From NCBI RefSeq assembly GCF_000815025.1, contig NZ_CP007541.1:124001-188000 (forward strand): a DNA stretch of 64,000 bases, read 5' to 3'. Position numbers and translations under genes: made by a program. Positions 32,296-42,572 of the stretch are shown here, in pieces. The notes below the pieces were generated by a model. It did no database searches and had not been told where the DNA came from. It worked only from the letters and a program-made list of their open reading frames with translations. Every line of letters begins with the position of its first letter. Within the stretch, counting starts at the first letter, position 1. This DNA is from Coxiella endosymbiont of Amblyomma americanum. GTDB lineage: Bacteria; Pseudomonadota; Gammaproteobacteria; Coxiellales; Coxiellaceae.

Positions 32296-34713
32296 ATGGT
32301 TGAACTTGAAATAGACAATAAAAAGACGATAGTAGAAACAGGAATTTCTCTTATAGAAGCCGCAGAAAAGATGGGAATTTATATACCACGTTTTTGTTAT
32401 CATAAAAAATTATCTATTGCAGCTAACTGTAGAATGTGTTTGGTTGAAGTGGAAGGATCCCAAAAATTGCTTCCTGCATGTGCAGTTCCAGTTATCACTG
32501 GTATGAAGGTGTTTACTAGGACTGAAAAAACTATAGAGTCTCAACGTTTTATAATGGAACTCTTCTTGATTAATCACCCGTTGGATTGTCCTATCTGTGA
32601 TCAAGGGGGTGAGTGTGAATTACAAGACTTAGCAATGGGTTTTGGTGGATCACACTCCAGTTATGAAGAAGAAGTGAAGCGAGTTGTATTTAGCGAAAAT
32701 ATTAGTCCTTTAATTGAGACTGATATTACTCGTTGCATCCAGTGTACTCGTTGTGTGCGATTTGGAGAAGAAATTGCTGGACTTCCTGAGCTTGGCGTAA
32801 TCAATCGTGGCGAGAAGGTTTCAATATCAACTTATATTAAAAATTTCTTGATATCCGAATTGTCTGGAAATATTATCGACATTTGCCCTGTGGGCGCATT
32901 GACAGATAAACCAGCTCGATATCGGGGGCGAGGGTGGGAATTACATGAAATTCCTACTATAGCGCCTCATGATTGTGTAGGTAGTAATATTTTTTTACAC
33001 AGTCGGCACAAAGATACTGCTTCTCAATGTGACATTATGCGTTCTGTTCCTCGTGAAAACGAAGAAGTAAATGAAGTTTGGATAAGCGATCGCGATCGCT
33101 TTAGCCATTGTGGGCTCTATCACTCATCACGTATTTATCAACCTAAAATAAAAAAGGAGCAGAGATGGATAACAGTTTCATGGGAAGAAGCTTTTCAAAT
33201 TATTAAGGATCGCACGCAAGTTATCATTAAGAAAAATGGAGTGGATCAGTTAGGAGGACTTTTATCATCCAGCGCTTCGATTGAAGAACTTTACTTGTTT
33301 CAAAAATGGTTGAGAGGATTAGGAAGTTTTAATATTGATCACAGAGTACGTTGGCAGGATTTTCGTGATCAAGATAAATTTTCGACTTTTCCTAGCTTAG
33401 GAATTTCTATTGCTGAAATTGAAAAATTAGATGCTGTTTTATTAATCGGATCTAACATTCGTTTTGAGCAACCATTAATTAGTCACAGAATTAATAAGGC
33501 TTGCCATAAAAGAATTAAGGTATTAGCTATTAATCCTATGGACTTTCCTTTCATTTTTTCTGTGGAGGAAAAAATCATTGTTTCGCCTAAAGAACTACCA
33601 AATGCTTTAGCTCAAGTTGCTAAAGTGTTAGGAGCTAATTTCATAACTCCTAAAATTATAGGGAATTTTTTTTCAGAAGAGGAATCGAAAGCGAAAACAA
33701 TTGCGGACATTTTAAAGAAGTCTGAAAAAGTTGCTATTTTGTTAGGAGAACATGCGTTACATCATGAGAATGCTTCTATTATTAGAGCGCTTGCTCAATT
33801 TATTGGACAAAAGAGTGGAGCGAGTGTTGGATTTCTTACCGAAGGAGCAAATAGTGCTGGAGCTTGGTTAGTAGGCGCAATACCCCATCGAGGGCCCGCA
33901 GGTAAACAATTAATTAAGATGGGACTTGATGCAAAAGCAATGCTTATGGAACGACATTTAAAAGCCTATTTTATATTAAATTTAGAGCTTGATTTGGATG
34001 CTGCTTACCCTGCGGCAGCTATGAAAGCGTTAAGAAATGCTGAATTTGTTGTTTCTTTGGTAACATTTACTAATCCAGCAATGGAAAATTATTCGGATAT
34101 TATACTACCTGTGGCGCCTTTTTCTGAGACAGAAGGAACTTTTGTGAATGTTGAGGGTCGCCTGCAATCTTTTTCAGCAGCAAGTATACCTGAAAGAAGT
34201 TCACAGGTTGGATGGAAGATATTAAGAGTACTTGGTAATTATTTTGAATTATCAGGTTTTGATTATAGAACAATTCAGGATATACGTCACGAAATCTCTT
34301 TAGTTGTTCCAGAACTTGTATGGAATATAGAGAAGAAAATCGAAATGCAACATTCATATTTTACACTGGATACTGAATATACTTTTAGGTTTCAGAAGGA
34401 AAATTTTAAATTAACGCGTTTGGCGCCATGGCCAATGGTTCGAATAGATAACTTAGTTCGTCGCTCAAAACCATTGCAAGAAATTTTGAAAAACCAAGTG
34501 CCTCTTGCTGTAGGACTTAATAGTGAAACAGCTTCTAAATTAGGATTTAAAGAAGAAGATAGGATTGCAGTTATTCAAAATGATAGTCGTATTATTTTAC
34601 CTTTGGTGATAGAGCATCGTTTAGCGAACAACACAGTATTTTTAGCGTCAGGTTTAGATCAAACAGCTGGCTTTGGTCAAGCAGAAACGGAAATTATATT
34701 AGAAAAAATTTAA
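32296..34713 (+). CDS. nuoG: NADH-quinone oxidoreductase subunit G
   Basis: The 75-kDa-type subunit carrying several iron-sulfur clusters between FMN and N2. In 805 residues: an N-terminal ferredoxin domain with IPRFCYHKKLSIAANCRMCLVEVEG-type ligands, the His-Cys cluster motif HPLDCPICDQGGECELQD, a [4Fe-4S] motif DITRCIQCTRCVRF with later NIIDICPVGALTDKP, then a molybdopterin-oxidoreductase-like domain without cofactor. I see no extra N7 cysteine motif as in E. coli NuoG. A 36-base gap separates it from nuoF. The reading frame is intact throughout. Confidence 0.95.
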   Translation: MVELEIDNKKTIVETGISLIEAAEKMGIYIPRFCYHKKLSIAANCRMCLVEVEGSQKLLPACAVPVITGMKVFTRTEKTIESQRFIMELFLINHPLDCPICDQGGECELQDLAMGFGGSHSSYEEEVKRVVFSENISPLIETDITRCIQCTRCVRFGEEIAGLPELGVINRGEKVSISTYIKNFLISELSGNIIDICPVGALTDKPARYRGRGWELHEIPTIAPHDCVGSNIFLHSRHKDTASQCDIMRSVPRENEEVNEVWISDRDRFSHCGLYHSSRIYQPKIKKEQRWITVSWEEAFQIIKDRTQVIIKKNGVDQLGGLLSSSASIEELYLFQKWLRGLGSFNIDHRVRWQDFRDQDKFSTFPSLGISIAEIEKLDAVLLIGSNIRFEQPLISHRINKACHKRIKVLAINPMDFPFIFSVEEKIIVSPKELPNALAQVAKVLGANFITPKIIGNFFSEEESKAKTIADILKKSEKVAILLGEHALHHENASIIRALAQFIGQKSGASVGFLTEGANSAGAWLVGAIPHRGPAGKQLIKMGLDAKAMLMERHLKAYFILNLELDLDAAYPAAAMKALRNAEFVVSLVTFTNPAMENYSDIILPVAPFSETEGTFVNVEGRLQSFSAASIPERSSQVGWKILRVLGNYFELSGFDYRTIQDIRHEISLVVPELVWNIEKKIEMQHSYFTLDTEYTFRFQKENFKLTRLAPWPMVRIDNLVRRSKPLQEILKNQVPLAVGLNSETASKLGFKEEDRIAVIQNDSRIILPLVIEHRLANNTVFLASGLDQTAGFGQAETEIILEKI

Positions 34714-34745
34714 AAAGAATTAGGTAAGCAAATCACGGTGTATTA

Positions 34746-35735
34746 ATGACATTAGTTTCAATAATTATTAAAATCTTTATTATCTTAGTTGCATTAATGT
34801 GTTCAGCCGCTTTTTTGACATTTGCCGAACGAAAAGTTATTGGTTATATGCAGTCCCGAATAGGGCCAAATCGTACAGGATTTTTGGGATTTGCACAACC
34901 TATTGCAGATTCTCTTAAACTGTTTTTAAAAGAAATAATTATTCCTTCTTCTTCGAATAAATACCTTTATATTATCGCGCCGATATTATCACTAATACCT
35001 GCTCTGATTTCTTGGGCAGTTATTCCAATCTCTAAGGAGTGGGTATTGGCTAATATAAATGCAGGGTTATTATTTTTATTCTCTACGACTTCTTTAGGAG
35101 TGTACGGAATTATAATTGCTGGTTGGGCGTCAAATTCTAAATATGCTTTTTTTGGAGCACTACGTTCAGCAGCTCAAATGATTTCTTATGAAATTCCAAT
35201 GGGTTTTACTCTCGTCGGTGTCCTTATTATAGCAGGAACCATGAATTTGAAAGACATTATTTTGCAGCAATCAGGAGGGATATGGCATTGGTTTTGGTTA
35301 CCGTTGCTTCCATTATTTATAGTATATTGGATAACGGCAGTAGCAGAAACAAATCGCATTCCTTTTGATGTATCAGAAGGAGAATCTGAAATTGTTGCAG
35401 GTTTTCATGTAGAATATTCCGGAATTTTTTTTGCCCTCTTCTTCTTGACAGAATATGTCAATATGATGCTAGCAGGAGGGACTGCGACTATTATTTTTTT
35501 AGGTGGTTGGCTGTCCCCTTTTCAAGGCATACCAATTTTAGATGCCTTTTTTGCCCGGGTGCCGGGTGTGATATGGTTTTCACTTAAATTGTCTGTTTTT
35601 ATTTTTATTTATTTTTGGATGAGAGCAACATTTCCTCGATATCGTTATGATCAAATTATGCATTTATGCTGGAAAATGTTAATACCTATAACATTAGCAT
35701 GGATAATCGTATTGGGATTTTTGGTAAAATGTTAA
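34746..35735 (+). CDS. nuoH: NADH-quinone oxidoreductase subunit H
   Basis: Membrane subunit joining the peripheral arm to the proton channels and contributing to the quinone chamber. The 329-residue protein has about eight membrane segments, with [21 protein letters not shown] near residue 27, [17 protein letters not shown], and the acidic loop [27 protein letters not shown], all family hallmarks. The frame ends within the start region of nuoI. Confidence 0.96.
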   Translation: MTLVSIIIKIFIILVALMCSAAFLTFAERKVIGYMQSRIGPNRTGFLGFAQPIADSLKLFLKEIIIPSSSNKYLYIIAPILSLIPALISWAVIPISKEWVLANINAGLLFLFSTTSLGVYGIIIAGWASNSKYAFFGALRSAAQMISYEIPMGFTLVGVLIIAGTMNLKDIILQQSGGIWHWFWLPLLPLFIVYWITAVAETNRIPFDVSEGESEIVAGFHVEYSGIFFALFFLTEYVNMMLAGGTATIIFLGGWLSPFQGIPILDAFFARVPGVIWFSLKLSVFIFIYFWMRATFPRYRYDQIMHLCWKMLIPITLAWIIVLGFLVKC

Positions 35736-36241
35736 TGCTGCAATCTCTGTTAATGCGTTTTAAGAAAGTTATTAAACGCTTTACTCTTTTAGAACTTTTT
35801 AAAAGTCTTTTTATAACCTTGCGTTATTTTTATAGCAAGAAAGTCACTATTCATTATCCGGAAGAAGAAGTTCCTAGATCATTCCGTTTTCGGGGTATGC
35901 TTGCGTTACGACGTTATTCAAATGGAGAAGAGCGTTGCATTGCTTGCAAATTATGCGAAGCTGTTTGTCCGGCTTTGGCCATTACAATTGAAGCATCTCC
36001 TCGTGCAAGAGACGGTTCTCGAAGGACGACAATTTATAATATTGATGCATTCAAATGCATTTATTGTGGATTTTGTGAGGAGGCGTGTCCTGTTGATGCT
36101 ATTGTATTGACAAAAGAAATGCATTATAGCATTAAAAATCGTGGTGAAAACATTTTGACAAAAGAGAAATTATTAATGATTGGAAATATGTACGAGAAAA
36201 AAATTTCAGAGCGTCTTAAGAAAGATAGAAAATACAAATAA
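35735..36241 (+). CDS. nuoI: NADH-quinone oxidoreductase subunit I
   Basis: NuoI carries clusters N6a and N6b. The 168-residue product from the ATG at 35735 (which shares the last base of the nuoH TAA) has [30 protein letters not shown] and [18 protein letters not shown], i.e. two complete CxxCxxCxxxCP motifs. Other in-frame starts at 35729 and 35753 cannot be excluded; the last gives 162 residues, close to usual. The frame also extends back to 35666 inside nuoH, which is certainly too long. Confidence 0.94.
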   Translation: MLQSLLMRFKKVIKRFTLLELFKSLFITLRYFYSKKVTIHYPEEEVPRSFRFRGMLALRRYSNGEERCIACKLCEAVCPALAITIEASPRARDGSRRTTIYNIDAFKCIYCGFCEEACPVDAIVLTKEMHYSIKNRGENILTKEKLLMIGNMYEKKISERLKKDRKYK

Positions 36242-36365
36242 CAATGCTTAATATACGATCTGTGATTGTGCCTCGTAATATAAAAAGAAAATTTTTTAAT
36301 GTTAAATGAATATAAGAACATTTAGTGTTGATTAGGTGTTTTGATTAAAAGTAAGTATTTTCGCA

Positions 36366-36971
36366 ATGTATGAAGTCGTATTTTTCGTTTTTTCAATTAT
36401 ATTAATTACTGCTGCAGTTATGGTAATTACGTTACGAAATTCGGTGTATGCTGCGCTTTTTCTTGTACTCCTGTTTTTTTCTAGTGCTGTTCTATGGATA
36501 ATGATGCAAGCTGAATTTTTAGCTCTGGTGTTAATTTTTATTTATGTTGGTGCAGTCACGACTTTATTTTTATTTATTGTAATGATGCTAAACGTTACTT
36601 TTTCTAAAAAACAAGAAAAATTTGTAAGATTTTTCCCTTTTGCTTTGATGACAATTTTATTATTAGTCGTCACAATGATTACAATAATCAACTCTCGATA
36701 TTCTGGAACTTATTCCATTGTTCCATTTTCTCGTGTTCCCAGCAATTTTAGTAATGTTAAAATTATAGGTACTCTTTTGTACACTAATTATCTTTATCCG
36801 TTTGAAATCGCTGCTATTATACTACTTGTTGCTACTATCTCGGCAGTTGCGTTAGCGTTGCATGATCGAGAAAAATGCAATACTAAGGTACAGAGAGTTT
36901 CTGAACAACTTCAAGTTACAAAACTGAATCGCTTACGAATAATAAAAATGGAAGCAGAAAAAGATAGATAG
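36366..36971 (+). CDS. nuoJ: NADH-quinone oxidoreductase subunit J
   Basis: Membrane subunit with five membrane helices that helps couple quinone reduction to proton transport. The 201-residue product shows the first three helices with NSVYAALFLVLLFFSSAVLWIMMQAEFLALVLIFIYVGAVTTLFLFIVMML, a conserved pi-bulge region, and a hydrophilic C-terminal tail. A 124-base gap before it is the largest inside the nuo operon; it holds no gene. Its TAG is followed immediately by the nuoK ATG. Confidence 0.93.
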   Translation: MYEVVFFVFSIILITAAVMVITLRNSVYAALFLVLLFFSSAVLWIMMQAEFLALVLIFIYVGAVTTLFLFIVMMLNVTFSKKQEKFVRFFPFALMTILLLVVTMITIINSRYSGTYSIVPFSRVPSNFSNVKIIGTLLYTNYLYPFEIAAIILLVATISAVALALHDREKCNTKVQRVSEQLQVTKLNRLRIIKMEAEKDR

Positions 36972-37277
36972 ATGATTCCTTTAAGCTATATTTTAACAGT
37001 GAGTGCTATTTTATTTAGTCTAGGTTTTGCGGGAATTATTATTAATCGTAAAAATTTAATTGTATTGTTGATGTGTACCGAAATGATTCTATTAGCAGTA
37101 GATACCAATTTTATTGCTTTTGCTCAATATTTAGGAGAAATGTCTGGAGAATTGTTTGCCCTTTTTATTTTAACTGTATCAGCAGCTGAATCCGCTATTG
37201 GTTTAGCCATTTTAGTTTTATTATATCGACTTCGTGGTAGCATTAGCATTGATGTCGTGAAGAGTTTAAAAGGTTAA
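36972..37277 (+). CDS. nuoK: NADH-quinone oxidoreductase subunit K
   Basis: Small MrpC-like subunit with three membrane helices. The 101-residue protein has the two conserved glutamates for proton transfer in helices 2 and 3, within [20 protein letters not shown] and [21 protein letters not shown]. Length is exactly typical. It abuts nuoJ with no gap. Confidence 0.95.
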   Translation: MIPLSYILTVSAILFSLGFAGIIINRKNLIVLLMCTEMILLAVDTNFIAFAQYLGEMSGELFALFILTVSAAESAIGLAILVLLYRLRGSISIDVVKSLKG

Positions 37278-37299
37278 TAAAGAGAAGGAGCTTGTAGTG

Positions 37300-39258
37300 A
37301 TGATGATCAAAACTCTAACTTTACTTACCGTGTTGGCGCCTTTACTTGGATGTTTAATTTCTGGATTAGGTGGTAAGTACATTGGTCGAAGAGGAGTACA
37401 TTGGGTCACCATTGGTTTAGTAACTGTATCTTTTCTAAGCGCTATCTGGATATTTGTATTAGCATTTGTCATTGGAATCCACTACTATGGCACGCTTTAT
37501 ACTTGGGGTATCAGCGGTAAAGTTCACTTTAATATCGGATTTATGGTGGATCCATTAGCTGCTATTATGATGTTAATTACTACTTTTATTTCTTTGGTAG
37601 TGTACGTATACAGCACTGGCTATATGGTCAATGATTCTGGTTACCAACGCTTTTTTTCTTATATGTCAATGTTTACATTTTTTATGTTGATGTTGGTGAC
37701 AGCCAACAATTTCTTTCAATTATTTTTTAGTTGGGAAGGAGTAGGATTAGTTTCTTATTTATTAATTGGTTTTTGGTTTGAAAAAGAAGAAGCAGCATCT
37801 GGTGGTTTAAAGGCTTTTTTAATTAACCGATTAGGAGACTTTGGATTTATCCTTGGTGTTGCTGCTATTTTTGATTATTGTGGAAGTCTTGATTATCATG
37901 TCGTATTTTTAAAAGCTCATGAAATTTCACAAGAGACAATAAGTATTTTTCCAGGTGTACATTGTTCTATCCTTACAATGATTTGTATTTTTCTTTTTTT
38001 TGGCGCTGTTGGAAAATCCGCTCAAATGCCTTTACATGTGTGGCTACCGGAATCGATGGAAGGGCCTACTCCTATTTCAGCTTTAATTCATGCGGCAACA
38101 ATGGTAACGGCTGGTGTTTTTTTAGTTGTTCGTACTGCTCCCCTTTTTGAGTTATCACAAATAGCTTTAAGCATAGTTTTAATTATTGGAGCTACGACAG
38201 CGCTTTTTACAGGTTTATTAGCTTTTATTGAGTTCGACGTCAAACGTGTCATTGCCTTCTCTACGATGTCTCAGCTGGGTTATATGATGGTAGCCGATGG
38301 GGTGTCTGCCTATTCAGCAGGAATTTTCCATTTATTGACACATGCTGTTTTTAAGGCTTTATTGTTTTTATCTGCGGGATCGGTCATTTTTGCTTTACAT
38401 CACGAGCGGGATATGCGTAAAATGGGAAATCTGCGAAAACATTTGCCTATAACTTATATAACATTTCTAATTGGGATTTTATCTTTATCAGCTATTCCTC
38501 CGTTTTCTGGGTTTTATTCTAAGGACATTATTATAGAAGCAGTGTCCCATTCTGCTGTTCCAGGAGCCGGATATGCTTATCTTTGTTTACTTTTAGGCAC
38601 TTTTGCCACGAGTTACTATATCTTTCGTACTTTTTTTCTAATCTTTCATACTTCAGAACGCATAGCGCCAGAATTCAAACCCATTAAAGAAGTTTCACCA
38701 AGTATGTATAGTGTTCAATGGATTTTAAGTATTGTGTCGGGATTATTAGGCGCGGCTCTTGTTCATTGGATACTCTATAAGTCTAATGTGTTATTAGATT
38801 CCAGTATTAGAATTTTGCCTCAACACGATGTCTTGCAAGCAGTACGATTCGAATTTCATAATATTTATTATATGACCTATCATTATGTTGTTACATTTCC
38901 GTTTTGGAGTTCTATCTTAGGAATTTTTTCTGCTTGGATGACAACGATAGTGCAACCGTGTATTCCAAGATTATTAGTGCAACGCTTGTCTTGGTTATAT
39001 CAAATATTAACAGTCAAATATGGATTCGATATGTTGAATCGGTTTATTTTTATTCGAGGTGGACAAGGGTTAGCTAATTTTTTCTTTCAAGTAGGCGACT
39101 TAAAAATACTAGATTATTTCGTTGTGGGTAGTGTGTGGAGAAATTCGGTTCGAATGGCGAAATTAGTTCGTCGATTGCAATCTGGTTACCTATATCACTA
39201 TGTTTTTGTAATGATTTTAGGTTTATTAATCTTTTTAATTTGGTTAAACTTTTTATAA
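37300..39258 (+). CDS. nuoL: NADH-quinone oxidoreductase subunit L
   Basis: The largest antiporter-like proton-pumping subunit. The product of about 652 residues has FMVDPLAAIMMLITTFISLVVYVYSTGYM, the FSWEGVGLVSYLLIGFW helix with its glutamate, GKSAQMPLHVWLPESMEGPTPISALIHAATMVTAGVFL and the long lateral helix at the C-terminus. Three starts compete: GTG 37297, ATG 37300 and ATG 37303; GAAGGAG at 37284-37290 serves any of them and I chose the first ATG. No frame disruption. Confidence 0.95.
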   Translation: MMIKTLTLLTVLAPLLGCLISGLGGKYIGRRGVHWVTIGLVTVSFLSAIWIFVLAFVIGIHYYGTLYTWGISGKVHFNIGFMVDPLAAIMMLITTFISLVVYVYSTGYMVNDSGYQRFFSYMSMFTFFMLMLVTANNFFQLFFSWEGVGLVSYLLIGFWFEKEEAASGGLKAFLINRLGDFGFILGVAAIFDYCGSLDYHVVFLKAHEISQETISIFPGVHCSILTMICIFLFFGAVGKSAQMPLHVWLPESMEGPTPISALIHAATMVTAGVFLVVRTAPLFELSQIALSIVLIIGATTALFTGLLAFIEFDVKRVIAFSTMSQLGYMMVADGVSAYSAGIFHLLTHAVFKALLFLSAGSVIFALHHERDMRKMGNLRKHLPITYITFLIGILSLSAIPPFSGFYSKDIIIEAVSHSAVPGAGYAYLCLLLGTFATSYYIFRTFFLIFHTSERIAPEFKPIKEVSPSMYSVQWILSIVSGLLGAALVHWILYKSNVLLDSSIRILPQHDVLQAVRFEFHNIYYMTYHYVVTFPFWSSILGIFSAWMTTIVQPCIPRLLVQRLSWLYQILTVKYGFDMLNRFIFIRGGQGLANFFFQVGDLKILDYFVVGSVWRNSVRMAKLVRRLQSGYLYHYVFVMILGLLIFLIWLNFL

Positions 39259-39276
39259 ATAGATAATGATATTTAA

Positions 39277-40782
39277 ATGCATATACCTTTACTGAGTATA
39301 CTGATCTGGTTGCCTATATTAGGTGCTATTCCTGTTGCAATGTTAAATAATGTTGATCGAGAGAATCAAGCGCGTTTATTAGCTTTAATGATCGCTTTGT
39401 TTTCTTTGATTATGTGTATTCCACTTTGTTTTGGTTTTAATACTTCTATTGCAGAAATGCAATTTATGGAGCATTTTATTTGGATCCCGACTTTTGGAAT
39501 AAATTATGATTTGGGTATTGATGGAATCTCAATGCCACTAATAATATTATCCTGTTTTACAACTTTGCTAGTCGTACTGGCGTCTTGGACTATGGTTGGA
39601 AAAAATATAGGCCAATATTTATCTGCGTTCTTAGTAATACAAGGAACTACAATAGGAGTTTTTTCTGCTTTAGACGCTATACTATTTTATTTCTTTTGGG
39701 AGTCTATGTTAATTCCCATGTACCTTAGTATAGGTATTTGGGGTATGAAGAAACGTTCTTATGCAGCTATTAAATTTTTTCTATATGCTTTTATAGGATC
39801 TGCTTTACTATTGATAGCTCTAATGTATTTACATGTGCGTTCAGAAAGCTTTTATTTTCTTGATTATTATAAATTGCATATGAGCATGTCTGTTCAGATT
39901 TTAATTTTTTTAAGTTTTTTGATTGCTTTTGCTATTAAAGTTCCAATATGGCCTTTTCATACCTGGTTGCTTGATGTACATACTGAAGGTCCGATAGGCG
40001 GATCTGTGGCGTTAATGATATTAATGCTAAAAATAGGAGGGTATGGGTTTTTTCGGCTAAGTTTGCCTATCGTGCCAGACGCAAGTCGTTATTTAGATTG
40101 GTTAATGATTGGTCTTTCCTTAATAACCATTGTGTATATCGGTATTATTACTATTGCACAGACAGATATGAAGAAATTAATTGCCTATGCCTCTATCGCT
40201 CACATGGGATTTGTTACTTTTGGTGCTTTTATGTCGTTGATTACAATACGTACTGGAAATTATCAAAGTGCTTATCTAGGTTTTGAAGGGGCGATAATAC
40301 AAATGATTACTCATTCCTTTAGTTCTAGTGCGATGTTTTTATCATTTGGAATACTGTATGAACAACTGGGTTCTCAACATATGTGTAATTTTGGTGGTGT
40401 TGCCAAAATTATGCCTTATTTCGCAACATTTTTCATGATTTCCTCATTATCAAATATAAGTTTTCCAGGAACTGCTGGTTTTGTAGGTGAATTTATGATT
40501 TTACTTAGTACATTTAAGACTGGCTTTTGGATAACTTTTTTGGCAGCTGCTACATTAATTATTGGAGCAGTATATACATTACGAATGTACAAACGAGTAT
40601 TTTATGGACCGCTCAACGTCTCAGTTGTACAATTAGTGGATGTGAGATTAACTGAAAAGATTATTTTTACGTTAACAACAATGGCAATTATATGGATCGG
40701 TCTTTATCCGAATATATTATTAAATGTCTTGCATACAACTTCTAACTATTTATTGCAGGAAGCCATGGACTCAAAGTTATAA
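39277..40782 (+). CDS. nuoM: NADH-quinone oxidoreductase subunit M
   Basis: Antiporter-like proton-pumping subunit with about fourteen membrane helices. The 501-residue product has GIDGISMPLIILSCFTTLLVVLASW, the glutamate helix FFWESMLIPMYLSIGIWG, AIKVPIWPFHTWLLDVHTEGPIGGSVALM and KKLIAYASIAHMGFVTFG. These lysines and glutamates are the predicted proton path. Order nuoL-M-N is standard. Confidence 0.95.
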   Translation: MHIPLLSILIWLPILGAIPVAMLNNVDRENQARLLALMIALFSLIMCIPLCFGFNTSIAEMQFMEHFIWIPTFGINYDLGIDGISMPLIILSCFTTLLVVLASWTMVGKNIGQYLSAFLVIQGTTIGVFSALDAILFYFFWESMLIPMYLSIGIWGMKKRSYAAIKFFLYAFIGSALLLIALMYLHVRSESFYFLDYYKLHMSMSVQILIFLSFLIAFAIKVPIWPFHTWLLDVHTEGPIGGSVALMILMLKIGGYGFFRLSLPIVPDASRYLDWLMIGLSLITIVYIGIITIAQTDMKKLIAYASIAHMGFVTFGAFMSLITIRTGNYQSAYLGFEGAIIQMITHSFSSSAMFLSFGILYEQLGSQHMCNFGGVAKIMPYFATFFMISSLSNISFPGTAGFVGEFMILLSTFKTGFWITFLAAATLIIGAVYTLRMYKRVFYGPLNVSVVQLVDVRLTEKIIFTLTTMAIIWIGLYPNILLNVLHTTSNYLLQEAMDSKL

Positions 40783-40806
40783 ATTAGTGAACGAGATGGT
40801 ATACCG

Positions 40807-42249
40807 ATGTCAACATTACTAAATCTCACTCCTATTTTTCCAGAAATATTTGTGCTGTTAATGGTGTTGATAATTTTAATAGTGGATAGCTTTTTTGTAA
40901 GGTATTCTAAAATTCCCTATTATTTTGCTCTAATTACTTTAGTAACGGTTTTTTGGTTAACATATTATGCTTTTTCTGAAAGCGCTTCTTCAGTGAGTCT
41001 TATATTGCATCGCATGTTTATTTTAGATAGTTTATCGTTTTATCTTAAACTTTTCATATATTTATCAGTTTTCTACGTTTTTCTTTGTGTGCGTGAATAT
41101 AATCAGATACGTAAAGTTCCAGATACGGAATTTTACGTATCTGGTCTTTTATCCTTATTAGGAATGATGGTTTTAGTTTCTTCGCATAATCTATTAATAA
41201 CTTTTTTAGGAATAGAATTGTTATTCCTTCCCACTTGCACCATGATCGCTATGCGATATCAAAACTCTCGATGTGTTGAGGCTGGGATAAAATATTTCGT
41301 CACTGGTATTGCTGCTTCTGGGATACTGGCTTATGGAATGTCTATAATTTTTGGTGTTACTCGTAGTTTAGATTTTACTACGATTTGCACAATTGTAGAT
41401 CAAACTTCTGTGCATAAAAATGCAATTTTAGTTTTTAGTTTAGTATTTATAGTAACTGGTATTGCCTTTAAACTAGGAGCAGCTCCTTTCCACATGTGGA
41501 TTCCTGATGTTTATGAGGGCGCACCAAGCTCGACAGCTTTATTTATCTCCACTGCACCAAAAATAGCGATTTTCTCCATGATTATACGTTTGCTAGTAGA
41601 TACATTAACACCTCTACAATGGCAATGGCATAAAATGCTTATAGTGATTTCAATTTTATCTATGGGTATCGGGAATTTTACTGCCATTTTGCAATCTAAT
41701 GTCAAAAAGATGTTAGCTTATTCATCAATTGCTCATATGGGTTATATGCTGCTTGGAGTTTTATGTGGAACAAAAGAAGGCTATGCAGCGGCTATGTTTT
41801 ATGTTATTACCTATAGTTTTACTACCTTAGGTAGTTTCAGTATGATTATTTTAATGAGCGTAGGACACCTAGAAGCGGAGAATATTAAGGATTTTTCTGG
41901 GTTAAATAAGCGAAATCCATGGTTAGCTTTTGTAATGCTGTTAATTTTGTCCTCTTTAGCAGGTGTGCCGCCTTTGGTTGGATTTATCGCCAAAGTTGGT
42001 ATTCTCGATGCCTTAATTAGGGCTCATTTGATATGGCTTGCAGCTCTTTCTGTTTTTTTTACTGTTATTGGTGCATATTATTATATCCGATTAATCAAGG
42101 TTATGTATTTTGACAGTTCCTCTATTTCTGTTCAGCCTGTACAATATTCGTTAAAAATGAACGTTATGATTTCTGTCAGTGGTTTAACTATTTTTTTCAC
42201 AGGTATGTTTCCTGAGTGGTTATATACATTGGTTCATTTAACTTTTTGA
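40807..42249 (+). CDS. nuoN: NADH-quinone oxidoreductase subunit N
   Basis: Last antiporter-like subunit and last gene of the operon. The 480-residue protein has LLITFLGIELLFLPTCTMIAMRY (the key glutamate), FKLGAAPFHMWIPDVYEGAPSSTALFISTAPKIA and KKMLAYSSIAHMGYMLLGV. With nuoA-M this gives all fourteen subunits in frame, so complex I is probably functional. I see no clear terminator in the 70 bases before the initiator tRNA, so some transcripts may continue. Confidence 0.95.
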   Translation: MSTLLNLTPIFPEIFVLLMVLIILIVDSFFVRYSKIPYYFALITLVTVFWLTYYAFSESASSVSLILHRMFILDSLSFYLKLFIYLSVFYVFLCVREYNQIRKVPDTEFYVSGLLSLLGMMVLVSSHNLLITFLGIELLFLPTCTMIAMRYQNSRCVEAGIKYFVTGIAASGILAYGMSIIFGVTRSLDFTTICTIVDQTSVHKNAILVFSLVFIVTGIAFKLGAAPFHMWIPDVYEGAPSSTALFISTAPKIAIFSMIIRLLVDTLTPLQWQWHKMLIVISILSMGIGNFTAILQSNVKKMLAYSSIAHMGYMLLGVLCGTKEGYAAAMFYVITYSFTTLGSFSMIILMSVGHLEAENIKDFSGLNKRNPWLAFVMLLILSSLAGVPPLVGFIAKVGILDALIRAHLIWLAALSVFFTVIGAYYYIRLIKVMYFDSSSISVQPVQYSLKMNVMISVSGLTIFFTGMFPEWLYTLVHLTF

Positions 42250-42319
42250 AAAATTTTGAACATTGAAAATCGATGAGTCTTGCCATCTAGATAGATTATC
42301 TATATGATAGTTGTGTTAG

Positions 42320-42393
<74 letters not shown>

Positions 42394-42439
42394 TCTAAAT
42401 CTGTGCTGTGTAACAGGTCGAATTGGGTGTAGTTGATGA

Positions 42440-42485
42440 AGCCCCGTTTAGGGGTAATTTGGGGGGCTGTTGCCCCTTTTTGTTT
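42440..42485 (+). terminator. Rho-independent terminator/attenuator in the nusA leader
   Basis: GGGGC (42463-42467), loop TGTT and GCCCC (42472-42476) form a 5-bp G-C stem, extendable by two G-T pairs, followed by TTTTTGTTT. The upstream AGCCCC (42440-42445) is complementary to GGGGCT (42463-42468), so it can pair with the 5' arm of the terminator and disrupt it. A small third hairpin CCCC/GGGG (42442-42454) competes with that antiterminator. The element lies between tRNAfMet and nusA. Terminator use is likely; regulated attenuation is inference. Confidence 0.7.
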
Positions 42486-42572
42486 ATGGGTAGTATAAAA
42501 TATTTTAAATTACATAAGTTGAACAATTGTTTACGTTGTGCAGTCTTGATAGTAGACTGCGAGGATCAAGAA

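Noticed and set aside
42423-42572. Fifty-codon N-terminal extension of NusA
   Set aside because: It runs through the terminator hairpin and has no family similarity; GTG 42573 has a good ribosome site and matches the normal NusA start.
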